Shown here in pieces: positions 1 through 6,192 of a DNA stretch of 7,194 bases; position 1 is the first letter of the stretch; each line of letters starts with the position of its first letter. This DNA comes from an uncultured Clostridia bacterium (lineage in GTDB: Bacteria; Bacillota; Clostridia; Oscillospirales; Ruminococcaceae): contig CANQKG010000070.1 in NCBI GenBank assembly GCA_947624425.1, positions 1 to 7,194 of the forward strand. Reading direction: 5' to 3'. A program made the translations under genes and the position numbers. The notes below the pieces were generated by a model, which had not been told where the DNA came from, searched no databases, and saw nothing but the letters and a program-made list of their open reading frames with translations.

Positions 1-544
1 GCACGCTGTTGTCAAAGATCACATCGTCGATCCCCTTATGCCGGCAGACATATTGCAGCGTCATGTAGGGCACGCCGCCCGCGCGTCCGGGCAGCAGCGT
101 TTTGCCCGAAAGCTCGCTCCAATCGAAGTCCGGCTCCTCCTCCCGGCTGAGGATAAACGCGCCGTCCCGCTGGGTGACCTGCGCCACCACCTGCATGTAG
201 TCCTCTTTGCCCTCGTTGTAGACATAGATGGCAGCCTCCGGACCGGCAAAGCCGATGTCCGCATCGCCCGACAGCACCGCCGCCATCACCTTGTCGGCGC
301 CCTCGCCGTTTATCAGCTCCAGCTCGATTCCCTCGTCGGCAAAATACCCCAGCTCAATCGCCGCGTATTGGGGCGCGTAAAAGACCGAGTGAGTCACCTC
401 GCTGAGGGTCAGCTTCACCGGTTCTGCTTTCGAGCCGGTATCCGCCGGTTTGGGGTCTGCTTCGCCGCAGGCGGAAAGTCCCACTGCCGCCAGCAGCGCG
501 CAGAGAGCCGCCGTCACCCGCTTGCGTACTTTTGTTTGTTTCAT
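1..544 (-). CDS. ABC transporter substrate-binding lipoprotein, NMT1/THI5-like (NitT/TauT family), 3' end outside window
   Basis: This is the extracellular solute-binding component of an ABC importer, tethered to the outer face of the membrane by lipid. The first 181 codons are visible; the gene runs off the left edge. It opens with a basic start (MKQTKVRKR), a hydrophobic stretch and the lipobox LSAC, with Cys26 as the lipidated residue. The mature part has features of the NMT1/SsuA/TauA fold: a VFYAPQYAAIELGYF segment (substrate lobe, then 'GYF.DEGI'), SGDADIGFAGPEAAI, and SELSGKTLLPGRAGGVPYM. The ATG at 544 is preceded by AAAGGAG (554-560) with a 9-base gap. The reading frame is clean throughout. 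It lies last in the operon after the ATPase and the broken permease. Family members bind thiamine precursors, taurine, nitrate, alkanesulfonates or purine-like compounds, so the substrate is unknown. Confidence 0.9.
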   Translation of the reverse strand, partial: MKQTKVRKRVTAALCALLAAVGLSACGEADPKPADTGSKAEPVKLTLSEVTHSVFYAPQYAAIELGYFADEGIELELINGEGADKVMAAVLSGDADIGFAGPEAAIYVYNEGKEDYMQVVAQVTQRDGAFILSREEEPDFDWSELSGKTLLPGRAGGVPYMTLQYVCRHKGIDDVIFDNSV

Positions 545-580
545 AACCAAACGCTCCTTTCATCACAACAGAATATGTAG

Positions 581-610
581 TTTCGTCTGCCAAGGTTCCG
601 GCAGACGAAA
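581..610 (-). other. Perfect 11-bp inverted repeat between permease and binding-protein genes
   Basis: TTTCGTCTGCC (581-591) and its exact complement (600-610) enclose an 8-base loop. The hairpin begins 5 bases after the permease stop codon and ends about 20 bases before the ribosome binding site of the binding-protein gene. No T-run follows on the minus strand (CTACATATT), so a standard intrinsic terminator is unlikely. A hairpin that stabilises mRNA or separates expression levels within the operon is the more likely role (inference). Confidence 0.6.
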
Positions 611-614
611 GCCT

Positions 615-1425
615 TTATCCCCGGTCGTGGCTGATAAACCGTGTGCAGAGCCACTGCGCCAGCCGCACCGCCTGATACATCAGAGCGGCGACCAGTGCGA
701 GGATCAGCACACCGGTCATCACCAGATCCATCTGGAACACCTGCCCGCCGTAGACGATCAGATACCCCAGTCCCGCTTTGGACACCAGAAATTCGCCCGC
801 GATCACGCCGACCAGTGAAAGCCCGATGTTGATCTTCAGCGAATTGAACAGGGTGTGAAGATTGGCGGGAAATACGATATGCTGAAAGATCTGCCGTCGG
901 GAGGCGCCGAAGGTACGCGCCATTTTGATGAGGTCCTCATCGGTATGCAGAAAGCCCGAAAGCATCTCCATGACCGTGACGATCAGCGAAATGGCAAGCG
1001 CCATGACAATGATCGCGCGAGATGATGATGACCGGACCGAGCGCGATTTTCGGCAGGGAATTGAGCACCACCAGATAGGGCTCAAACAGACGGGAAAGAA
1101 AGGGCGACCACCAAAGCCCGATCGCCAAAGCCAAGCCGATCAATACCCCCAGCGAAAAGCCGACCAGCGTTTCGTATACCGTCACGCCGATGTGGGTCGG
1201 CAGATGATTGGACGCCACGTTGAGAAGCGTGCGCCAGACCCTGGACGGACTGCTGACCACAAAGCTGTCCAGCACGCCCCAACGACCAAGCAGTTCCCAC
1301 AGCGCCAACAGCAAAAACAAAAGCAGCCATTGCAGGCAGAGCACCAATAAACGGCGGCGCTTTTGCTGTTTTAAATAGACGCGGCGGGCGGCGGATCTTT
1401 CTTTTTCTTCATTCCACATACACAT
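615..1425 (-). pseudogene. ABC transporter permease, SsuC/TauC-like (BPD_transp_1), frameshifted
   Basis: This is the membrane-spanning permease of the NitT/TauT-type importer, split over two frames. The N-terminal 135 codons (1425 to 1021) hold a basic start, a membrane segment (LQWLLLFLLLALWELL), a VSSPSRVWRTLL segment typical of the family, further membrane segments, and LNSLPKIALGPVIII. That frame then goes out of phase. The C-terminal half continues in another frame from about 1016 (AIIVMALAISLIV), includes the EAA loop for the ATPase (EDLIKMARTFGASRRQI and IVFP), and ends at the stop 615-617. Relatives I recall carry about seven residues of the W-x-G-A-G type at the junction; here only four bases (1017-1020) remain, implying a loss of about 17 bases. 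The start overlaps the ATPase stop, with GGAAAGAG upstream; ATG 1419 is an alternative. It is either a true pseudogene or an assembly error. Confidence 0.85.
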
Positions 1426-2161
1426 CAAGCTCTTTCCACACAAGATTGAAATACGAGGAAAACTCCGGCCGGTTCCGGCAGAGCAGCGGCGTCCGCTCCG
1501 GCAGGTCGAAGCGGATTTCATGCTCCGCCCGCAGCCTCGCCGGCCGCCCGGAGAGTACCAATACACGGTCGGACATACTGATGCTTTCGGGTATATCATG
1601 GGTGACCATCAAAATGGTTTTGTGCTCCCGCCGCAGGATGCGGTATACGTCGTCGCTGACCGCCAAACGGGTCTGGTAATCGAGCGCCGAGAACGCCTCG
1701 TCCAGCAGCAGGATATCCGGCTGCATGGCAAGGGTGCGGATCAGTGCGGCACGCTGCCGCATACCACCCGAAAGCTGCGCCGGATAGCTGTCCCGAAATT
1801 CGTAAAGCCCGTAGGTTTTGAGCAGTTCTTCGGCATAGGAAAGGCGTTCGGCGGTATCCTTGCCCTGCAATTGCAGCCCGAAGATCACATTCTTCCAGAT
1901 CGTCCGCCAGGGCAGCAGGTAATCCCGCTGGAGCATATAGGCGATCTTAGGCGTAATGCCGGTCACCGGCTCGCCGTAGACCCACACGCTGCCGGCGGTA
2001 GGGGTCAGAAGTCCCGAAATGATCGAGAGCAGCGTGGATTTGCCGCAGCCGGAAGGCCCCACGATGCTGACAAACTCCCCTTCCCGCACCGAGAAGCTGA
2101 GGTCGTCGATCGCCGCCGTCTCGCCGTTTTTCGCCTGATAGGTCTGGGTGAGATGTTCCAC
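1409..2161 (-). CDS. ABC transporter ATP-binding protein, SsuB/TauB-like
   Basis: This cytoplasmic ATPase powers the NitT/TauT-type importer by pairing with the permease encoded downstream. All the nucleotide-binding motifs are present (numbering from the 2161 start): Walker A GPSGCGKST (35-43), Q-loop Gln78 in YMLQRDYLLPW, signature LSGGMRQR (130-137), Walker B DILLLDEA with catalytic Glu155, D-loop SALD and H-loop His188 in MVTHD. The PW after the Q-loop and the length of 250 residues fit the SsuB/TauB/NrtD group. I prefer the GTG start at 2161 because AGGAGG lies 8 bases upstream. A GTG at 2188 would add nine residues (259 in all), but its G-run abuts the start codon. The stop overlaps the permease start, so the two are translationally coupled. 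The protein itself looks intact, although its permease partner is broken. Confidence 0.92.
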   Translation of the reverse strand: MEHLTQTYQAKNGETAAIDDLSFSVREGEFVSIVGPSGCGKSTLLSIISGLLTPTAGSVWVYGEPVTGITPKIAYMLQRDYLLPWRTIWKNVIFGLQLQGKDTAERLSYAEELLKTYGLYEFRDSYPAQLSGGMRQRAALIRTLAMQPDILLLDEAFSALDYQTRLAVSDDVYRILRREHKTILMVTHDIPESISMSDRVLVLSGRPARLRAEHEIRFDLPERTPLLCRNRPEFSSYFNLVWKELDVYVE

Positions 2162-2169
2162 CCGCAATG

Positions 2170-2175
2170 CCTCCT
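2170..2175 (-). promoter_or_regulatory. Ribosome binding site that decides the ATPase start
   Basis: AGGAGG on the minus strand, 8 bases before the GTG at 2161. It supports the shorter start over the GTG at 2188, which has only a G-run directly against it. Confidence 0.6.
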
Positions 2176-2205
2176 GCAAAGGCGTCACCCCCCTCTTGTT
2201 CCGAT

Positions 2206-2271
2206 CGTGACCGCGCCGGATGCTTTCCCCGGCAGGGTCACGTTATAGGCGCTCCAAAACGAGCGCCTATA
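2206..2271 (-). promoter_or_regulatory. Structured 5' leader of the ABC operon: two adjoining stem-loops
   Basis: Read on the minus strand, the leader before the ATPase has two stem-loops end to end. The first is a perfect 11-bp hairpin, 2261-2271 pairing with 2244-2254 around a GTTTTG loop. One base later comes a second stem, CGTGACC (2236-2242) pairing with GGTCACG (2206-2212), containing an inner GCCGG/CCGGC stem (2229-2233 with 2215-2219) across a small internal loop. Neither is followed by a T-run. I do not recognise a TPP, guanidine-I, purine, SAM or FMN riboswitch consensus. It could be a regulatory RNA element, an operator or an mRNA stabiliser. The pairing is seen directly; the function is inferred. 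Confidence 0.45.
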
Positions 2272-2337
2272 CCGTATCGTATGCGGGAGAAGGATTTTTG
2301 GTGCGGTTCCCTTTCCCCTGCCCCACTTTTCGGCAAA

Positions 2338-2375
2338 ATAAAAACCGCCGCAGCGGGTGCTGCGGCGGTTTTTAT
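2338..2375 (-). terminator. Strong intrinsic terminator after ugpC
   Basis: A 17-bp perfect stem (2338-2354 with 2359-2375) has the GC-rich core CCGCCGCAGC, a four-base loop, and A/T flanks that give a TTTTTATTTT run on the minus strand. It begins 8 bases after the ugpC stop. The symmetric flanks mean it could also work on the plus strand, but no plus-strand gene reads into it. Confidence 0.93.
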
Positions 2376-2383
2376 GTAACTCT

Positions 2384-3511
2384 TTAGTGAACAATGGCCT
2401 TTTCGGTTTCTTTGTCAAAGATATGCATCTTTTCGACATCCAGCGCAACCTTGATCTTGTCGCCCTCACGGGTCTGAGAGGTCGGCGCAACGCGGGCGGT
2501 GATGCTGTTGCCGAGGAAGGTCAGATACAGATAGGTCTCAACGCCCATCATTTCGGTGACTTCCACATCGCACTCGATCACGCCGTTGGTCGCTTTCTCG
2601 ACCACTTCGGGATCATCGGAAATATGCTCCGGACGGATACCGAGGATCACTTCCTTACCGATGAAATCGGTGATCCCTCTCTGCTTGGTCTTGCTCGGAG
2701 GCAGCATGACCTTATAGGACTTCCGCTCGGTGCCGAACTCGACATACAGCTCTTTATTATCGGTCTCTTCCATTCTCGCCTTGATGAAGTTCATCTGCGG
2801 CGAGCCGATGAAGCCTGCAACGAAGACGTTGGCCGGCAGGTTGTACAGACGGGTCGGCGTATCGATCTGCTGAATGATACCGTCCTTCATAACGACGATG
2901 CGGGTAGCCATCGTCATAGCCTCGGTCTGGTCATGGGTAACATAGATAAAGGTGGTACCCAGTTTATTGTGCAGCTTGGAGATCTCGGTCCTCATCTGTG
3001 CACGGAGCTTCGCATCCAGGTTGGACAGCGGCTCGTCAAGCAGGAAGACCTGCGGCTCACGGACGATCGCACGACCCAGCGCAACACGCTGCCGCTGACC
3101 ACCGGACAGAGCCTTCGGCTTACGGTCGAGGAAATGCTCGATATCAAGGATCTTCGCAGCCTCTTCCACTCTCCGCTTGATTTCATCCTTCGGGGTCTTC
3201 CGCAGCTTCAGACCGAACGCCATGTTGTCAAACACGGTCATATGCGGATAAAGCGCATAGTTCTGGAACACCATCGCGATATCGCGATCCTTCGGCGGAA
3301 CGTCGTTCACCAGACGGGTGCCGATGTAAAGCTCGCCCGAAGTGATCTCCTCCAGACCGGCGATCATACGCAGGGTGGTGGACTTACCGCAGCCGGACGG
3401 CCCGACGAAGATGATGAACTCGTTATCCTCGATCTCCAGATTGAAGTTGGAGACCGCGGTAACATTGCCGGGGTATACCTTACAGATGTCCCTTAAAGAT
3501 AAGCTTGCCAT
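2384..3511 (-). CDS. ugpC: UgpC/MsmK-like sugar ABC transporter ATP-binding protein
   Basis: This cytoplasmic ATPase belongs to the MalK/UgpC/MsmK group (carbohydrate uptake, CUT1 class). Its 375 residues match the family length. The nucleotide-binding domain has Walker A GPSGCGKST (37-45), Q-loop Gln83 in VFQNYALYPHM, signature LSGGQRQR (135-142), Walker B VFLLDEP (155-161), D-loop SNLD and H-loop His193. The C-terminal third (from about 235) is the OB/TOBE-type regulatory domain, with the typical ILGIRPEHI segment. The ATG at 3511 follows AGGAGG (3521-3526) by 9 bases. The gene stands alone between its own promoter (3564-3592) and terminator (2338-2375), with no sugar permease or binding-protein genes beside it. 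In Firmicutes such lone copies often serve several sugar transporters. The ugpC name is by family; glycerol-3-phosphate as substrate is not implied. Confidence 0.95.
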   Translation of the reverse strand: MASLSLRDICKVYPGNVTAVSNFNLEIEDNEFIIFVGPSGCGKSTTLRMIAGLEEITSGELYIGTRLVNDVPPKDRDIAMVFQNYALYPHMTVFDNMAFGLKLRKTPKDEIKRRVEEAAKILDIEHFLDRKPKALSGGQRQRVALGRAIVREPQVFLLDEPLSNLDAKLRAQMRTEISKLHNKLGTTFIYVTHDQTEAMTMATRIVVMKDGIIQQIDTPTRLYNLPANVFVAGFIGSPQMNFIKARMEETDNKELYVEFGTERKSYKVMLPPSKTKQRGITDFIGKEVILGIRPEHISDDPEVVEKATNGVIECDVEVTEMMGVETYLYLTFLGNSITARVAPTSQTREGDKIKVALDVEKMHIFDKETEKAIVH

Positions 3512-3563
3512 TGTTTGTTACCTCCTCAAGTCGATCGGTACAGACGCGCTGTACTTTTCTTAA

Positions 3564-3592
3564 ATTATAAATCTTTTTTCTTTTTTTGCCAA
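3564..3592 (-). promoter_or_regulatory. Near-consensus sigma-A promoter of ugpC
   Basis: The -35 box TTGGCA (3587-3592) and a perfect -10 box TATAAT (3564-3569) are separated by exactly 17 bases. The spacer is almost all A and G on the coding strand. The predicted transcript start near 3557 gives a leader of about 45 bases with the AGGAGG site near its end. The A-tract spacer and the AT-rich stretch upstream (to about 3720) suggest strong expression. Confidence 0.85.
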
Positions 3593-3725
3593 TATCCTCA
3601 CCTTACAATTTTTTCACCGTCAATTTATTGAGTATCGCCAAAATTGCAAACTTACAAGTCAAATGTTCCGGCACGTTATTTTTCACTGTAAAAAAACGGC
3701 GTTCAAATTTGTGCATTTTTCCCAT

Positions 3726-4187
3726 TCACTCCTCATTGTGGAAGCCGGTCATCCAGCCGTCCAGCGCGGCCGAGCAGATATCCCCGCCGATCAGCTTCCC
3801 TCCTGCCACCAGCAGGTTCGCCCGCACCGGCGCGCTTTGGTCGGGATGATTGATGACCGCATAGCTGTACCGGCGCACCGTTTTGCCGCAGTAAGCGGTC
3901 AGATCGTATCCCTGTTTGCGCTGTAATTCCTGGTACCGTTCGTACACCTCGTTGAAGGTTTCGGGAATCAGCACATCCTGCACCTCGACCGGCTCCGGCT
4001 CCGCCTCCCACCCGCAGGAAGCGAGAAACGCGACCCGCTCCTGATCGGTGCGGGCGCTCACGCCGGCGTCGCCCGAAACGGTCTGCGCCCTTCCCCGCAG
4101 AAGAAACAGCGCGCCGCCGGCCAGGATCAGCAAAGCCGCTCCCCACAAAATGCCCGGCCGTTTTACCCGTATCGCTCTGATCCACAT
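3726..4187 (-). CDS. Small membrane-anchored protein, DUF4830-like
   Basis: This protein of 153 residues has one N-terminal membrane segment (about residues 12-30, GILWGAALLILAGGALFLL) after a basic start, so the rest is probably outside the cell. From memory of the family, the domain from about residue 48 onward resembles DUF4830: FLASCGWEAEPEPVEVQDV, then IPETFNEVYERYQELQRKQGY, a YCGKTVRRYSY strand, and RANLLVAGGKLIGGDICS near the end. The function of that family is unknown to me. The ATG at 4187 follows GGGGAG by 8 bases. It is divergent from the deacetylase-like gene, whose product is also membrane-anchored. No clear terminator follows it, and about 130 AT-rich bases separate it from the ugpC promoter. 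Confidence 0.8.
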   Translation of the reverse strand: MWIRAIRVKRPGILWGAALLILAGGALFLLRGRAQTVSGDAGVSARTDQERVAFLASCGWEAEPEPVEVQDVLIPETFNEVYERYQELQRKQGYDLTAYCGKTVRRYSYAVINHPDQSAPVRANLLVAGGKLIGGDICSAALDGWMTGFHNEE

Positions 4188-4236
4188 GAGCCGATCTCCC
4201 CTTTCTCTCTTTCCACCCTATGTGCGCCGGAGCGGA

Positions 4237-4264
4237 TTTATGCGCAATCTGAGGAGAATGACAA
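4237..4264 (-). promoter_or_regulatory. Possible promoter of the DUF4830-like gene
   Basis: On the minus strand TTGTCA (4259-4264) and CATAAA (4237-4242) are 16 bases apart, about 50 bases before the start codon. The -35 box is one base off consensus and the -10 box two off, so this is tentative. Confidence 0.3.
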
Positions 4265-4309
4265 TTCGCTGACATTTTGGAAAAAAGACTATGCTTTTTC
4301 CTCAGGCTG

Positions 4310-4318
4310 TGTTATAAT
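4310..4318 (+). promoter_or_regulatory. Extended -10 promoter of the deacetylase-like/methyltransferase operon
   Basis: TGTTATAAT combines a perfect -10 box (4313-4318) with the TGn extension. No good -35 box is found 16-18 bases upstream, as is usual for extended -10 promoters. A transcript starting near 4325 would carry a leader of about 50 bases with the AGGAG site at 4361. Confidence 0.7.
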
Positions 4319-4360
4319 GAATTATCTATGACCGATCTGTCTTTGGAAATTCGCTGAAAA

Positions 4361-4365
4361 AGGAG
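4361..4365 (+). promoter_or_regulatory. Ribosome binding site that decides the start of the deacetylase-like gene
   Basis: AGGAG, preceded by a run of A, is 9 bases before GTG 4375 but only 3 bases before TTG 4369, so the GTG is the likely start. Confidence 0.65.
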
Positions 4366-4374
4366 TGTTTGGTC

Positions 4375-5427
4375 GTGTCATTTTTTCTGACAAAACCCGC
4401 AAAAATTGCCATGGCGGTCATTACCGCGGCAGCAATCGCCATCTGTGTGGTGCTGATTTTGTTTGCCGCACGCAGGACGCCTGCCGAATCTTCCGCCGTT
4501 GTTTCTTCCGAAGAGACCTCCGTTTACGCGCCGGACGGCAGCAAAGTCGCCTATCTGACCTTTGACAACGGCCCTTCCAACTGTACGCCCGCCGTTTTGA
4601 GCGCGCTTCAGTCGGCCGATGTGAAGGCAAGCTTCTTTGTCAGCTTCCAAAGCTCCGCCACGCTTCAGGAATACTATCAGGACATCGTATCGCAGGGACA
4701 TCTGCTGGGCGTCAAGGGCTACATAGGGGACGATACCGTCTACTCCTCCGCCTCCGACCTGCTGGCCGATCTGGATCAGATGTTCACATTCCTCGAAATG
4801 TCGGGGATCCGGCTGGAGACAAGGCAGGTGCGGCTGCCGGGCGGAAGCAATAACGCCGCGGTGGACGGCGACTTGATGCAGCAGGTGCTGCTCAACCTCA
4901 ACCGGGACAACTATCTGTACTATGACTGGAACGTCTGGGCGGACGGCGAAGGCTCCGCGGCGTCCAAGGACGAAATCGTCCACGGGATCATGACCGCCGC
5001 GCTTTCGATGGACGAGCCGGTGATCCTCCTGCATGATATCAACGACAACGACGCCATGGTGGAGGCTCTGCCCGAGATCATCACGCAGCTGAAAGAGGCG
5101 GGCTACGCCTTCGATACGGTGGATCATATGGCGGTGCCGCTCCACCATGTGGAGTATGTGGAGGAAGAATCCTCCAGCGAGCCGGTCAATTCCTATGATC
5201 CGATCGAGACGTCCTCCTATTATCCGACCTATACGGTGACCGAAAGCAGCCTGCCGTCCTATGAGCCGGAGCCGCCCGCCGAAATACCGGCCGAGCCTCC
5301 GGTGGAAGAACCCTCCGAGGAGAGCAGCGGTACCGAAGTCTCCTCGGCGGAAGAGCCGGACGACAACACCTCCGACACGGGCGGCGAAAACTCGGAGGAT
5401 ACCTCCGATGAGCCGGTGGAATGGTAA
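4375..5427 (+). CDS. Membrane-anchored polysaccharide deacetylase homologue (NodB fold), probably catalytically inactive
   Basis: A protein of 350 residues: short basic N-terminus, one membrane segment (about 11-32), an extracellular NodB-like domain (about 57-255) and an acidic Ser/Glu/Pro-rich tail (about 262-350). The fold is recognised from YLTFDNGPSNCTPAVLSAL, VKASFFVSF, RLPGG (153-157), YYDWNVWADGEG and VILLHDIND (His220). True carbohydrate esterase family 4 enzymes have TFDDGP and H-S/T-x-x-H. Here the first motif reads TFDNGP (Asn65 replaces the metal-binding Asp), and the second reads GVKGYIG, with Lys114 and Gly118 where the two metal-binding His are expected. The catalytic-base Asp64, Arg153 and His220 remain. 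It is therefore probably a pseudoenzyme, perhaps binding peptidoglycan or another glycan (inference). The start is GTG 4375; TTG 4369 is the alternative. Its stop overlaps the next gene. Confidence 0.88.
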   Translation: MSFFLTKPAKIAMAVITAAAIAICVVLILFAARRTPAESSAVVSSEETSVYAPDGSKVAYLTFDNGPSNCTPAVLSALQSADVKASFFVSFQSSATLQEYYQDIVSQGHLLGVKGYIGDDTVYSSASDLLADLDQMFTFLEMSGIRLETRQVRLPGGSNNAAVDGDLMQQVLLNLNRDNYLYYDWNVWADGEGSAASKDEIVHGIMTAALSMDEPVILLHDINDNDAMVEALPEIITQLKEAGYAFDTVDHMAVPLHHVEYVEEESSSEPVNSYDPIETSSYYPTYTVTESSLPSYEPEPPAEIPAEPPVEEPSEESSGTEVSSAEEPDDNTSDTGGENSEDTSDEPVEW

Positions 5428-6128
5428 GCTTTGAACCGCTGAGCGAAACGATCTCGGTCTGCGTCTCGCAGTCCCACCGGTTTGGCACCGATGCGCTTTT
5501 GCTGGCGCATTTTGCCGCGCCGCTGCACAAGGACAGGGTCTGCGACCTCGGCGCCGGCTGCGGGATCATCCCCCTTGCGATGATGCGGCGGGATCGGCCG
5601 CGGCAGATCCTCGGCATTGACATTCAGCCCGAGGCGATCGAGCTGTTCCGGGCGGGGATCGCCCGTTCGGGGCTGGAGGGAACCGTATCGGCGCTGGAGG
5701 CAGACCTGCGGCAGACGGCGGCTTTGCCTGCCGGAGAGTTTGATCTGGTCACCTGCAATCCGCCCTATCAGGCGGCAGGCGCCGGCATTCCCGCCGACAA
5801 TGCTTCCGACCAAATCGCCCGGCATGAAACGCTTTGCACCCTTGCCGACGTCTGCAAGGCGGCAGACCGGCTTTTGCGGTACGGCGGGCGGCTTTGCCTC
5901 TGTCAGCGGGTCGGGCGGCTGAGCGATGTGATCTGCACGATGCGGGCGGCAAAGCTGGAGCCGAAGCGGCTGCGGCTGGTCGCAAAGGACGCGGAAACTG
6001 CGCCGTGGCTTTTTTTGATCGAGGGGAAAAAGGGCGGCAAGCCCGGTATGCGGGTCATGCCGACGCTTTTGACCGAGGAAAATGGTTCTCCCTCCGCCGA
6101 ACTGCAGGCGATATATGATAACAGATAG
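5421..6128 (+). CDS. trmN6: tRNA1(Val) A37 N6-methyltransferase-like protein (TrmN6/YabB family)
   Basis: A Rossmann-fold, SAM-dependent methyltransferase of 235 residues in the TrmN6 (YfiC)/YabB family, which methylates N6 of A37 in tRNA(Val) in E. coli. Visible motifs are FGTDALLL (21-28), motif I DLGAGCGI (42-49), motif II GIDIQ (65-69) and the catalytic NPPY (113-116) typical of amino-group N6 methylation. The following stretch has RHE, as in the family. Its ATG overlaps the last 7 bases of the preceding gene, and the ribosome binding site is weak (GGTGGA directly before), so translation is probably coupled. It lies next to rsmI, as yabB lies near rsmI in Bacillus subtilis, which supports the assignment. 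Exact tRNA specificity in this organism is not shown by the sequence. Confidence 0.88.
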   Translation: MVSFEPLSETISVCVSQSHRFGTDALLLAHFAAPLHKDRVCDLGAGCGIIPLAMMRRDRPRQILGIDIQPEAIELFRAGIARSGLEGTVSALEADLRQTAALPAGEFDLVTCNPPYQAAGAGIPADNASDQIARHETLCTLADVCKAADRLLRYGGRLCLCQRVGRLSDVICTMRAAKLEPKRLRLVAKDAETAPWLFLIEGKKGGKPGMRVMPTLLTEENGSPSAELQAIYDNR

Positions 6129-6154
6129 CACGGCGCGTCTGCGCCGTGCCTTTT
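6128..6154 (+). terminator. Hairpin with short T-run between trmN6 and rsmI
   Basis: GCACGGCGC (6128-6136) and its exact complement (6141-6149) enclose a GTCT loop, followed by CTTTT. The stem begins on the last base of the trmN6 stop codon. The 9-bp GC-rich stem is strong but the T-run is short, so partial termination or attenuation before rsmI is likely. Confidence 0.6.
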
Positions 6155-6174
6155 ATGGGTCATGCCTTTTATGG
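6147..6174 (+). repeat. 12-base direct repeat in the trmN6-rsmI gap
   Basis: TGCCTTTTATGG occurs at 6147-6158 and again at 6163-6174, a period of 16 bases. The first copy overlaps the right arm and T-run of the hairpin at 6128-6154. It looks like a small local duplication that reproduced the T-run and an ATG. Confidence 0.7.
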
Positions 6175-6184
6175 AAGAATTTAT

Positions 6185-6192
6185 GGGAGGAG
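6185..6192 (+). promoter_or_regulatory. Ribosome binding site that decides the rsmI start
   Basis: GGGAGGAG is 8 bases before ATG 6201. Upstream in-frame ATGs at 6162, 6171 and 6183 have no such site, and RsmI proteins normally begin close to the LYLVGTPIGNL motif. Confidence 0.85.

Noticed and set aside
38..580. Plus-strand open frame of 180 codons at the left edge
   Set aside because: It is antisense to the binding-protein gene, which has a lipobox, ribosome binding site and family motifs.
2189..2340. TPP or guanidine riboswitch before the ABC operon
   Set aside because: I looked for the conserved TPP phrases (CTGAGA, ACCTGATCTGG-like) and guanidine-I phrases on the minus strand and found none. 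Only generic stem-loops can be supported.
2357..3496. Long plus-strand open frame (379 codons) opposite ugpC
   Set aside because: It is antisense to a clear UgpC/MsmK ATPase with all motifs, promoter, ribosome binding site and terminator. The translation has no recognisable domain.
3601..3725. Terminator or small RNA in the AT-rich gap downstream of the DUF4830-like gene
   Set aside because: Only weak A/T pairing around 3675-3697 was seen, with no GC-rich stem and no convincing promoter.
4378..5148. Minus-strand open frame of 256 codons opposite the deacetylase-like gene
   Set aside because: The plus-strand gene has a clear NodB-type fold signature. The antisense product is low-complexity His/Arg/Val-rich sequence without motifs.
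5259..6131. Long minus-strand open frame (290 codons) opposite trmN6 and the end of the deacetylase-like gene
   Set aside because: It is a shadow of two well-supported plus-strand genes in GC-rich sequence, with no domain and no ribosome binding site.
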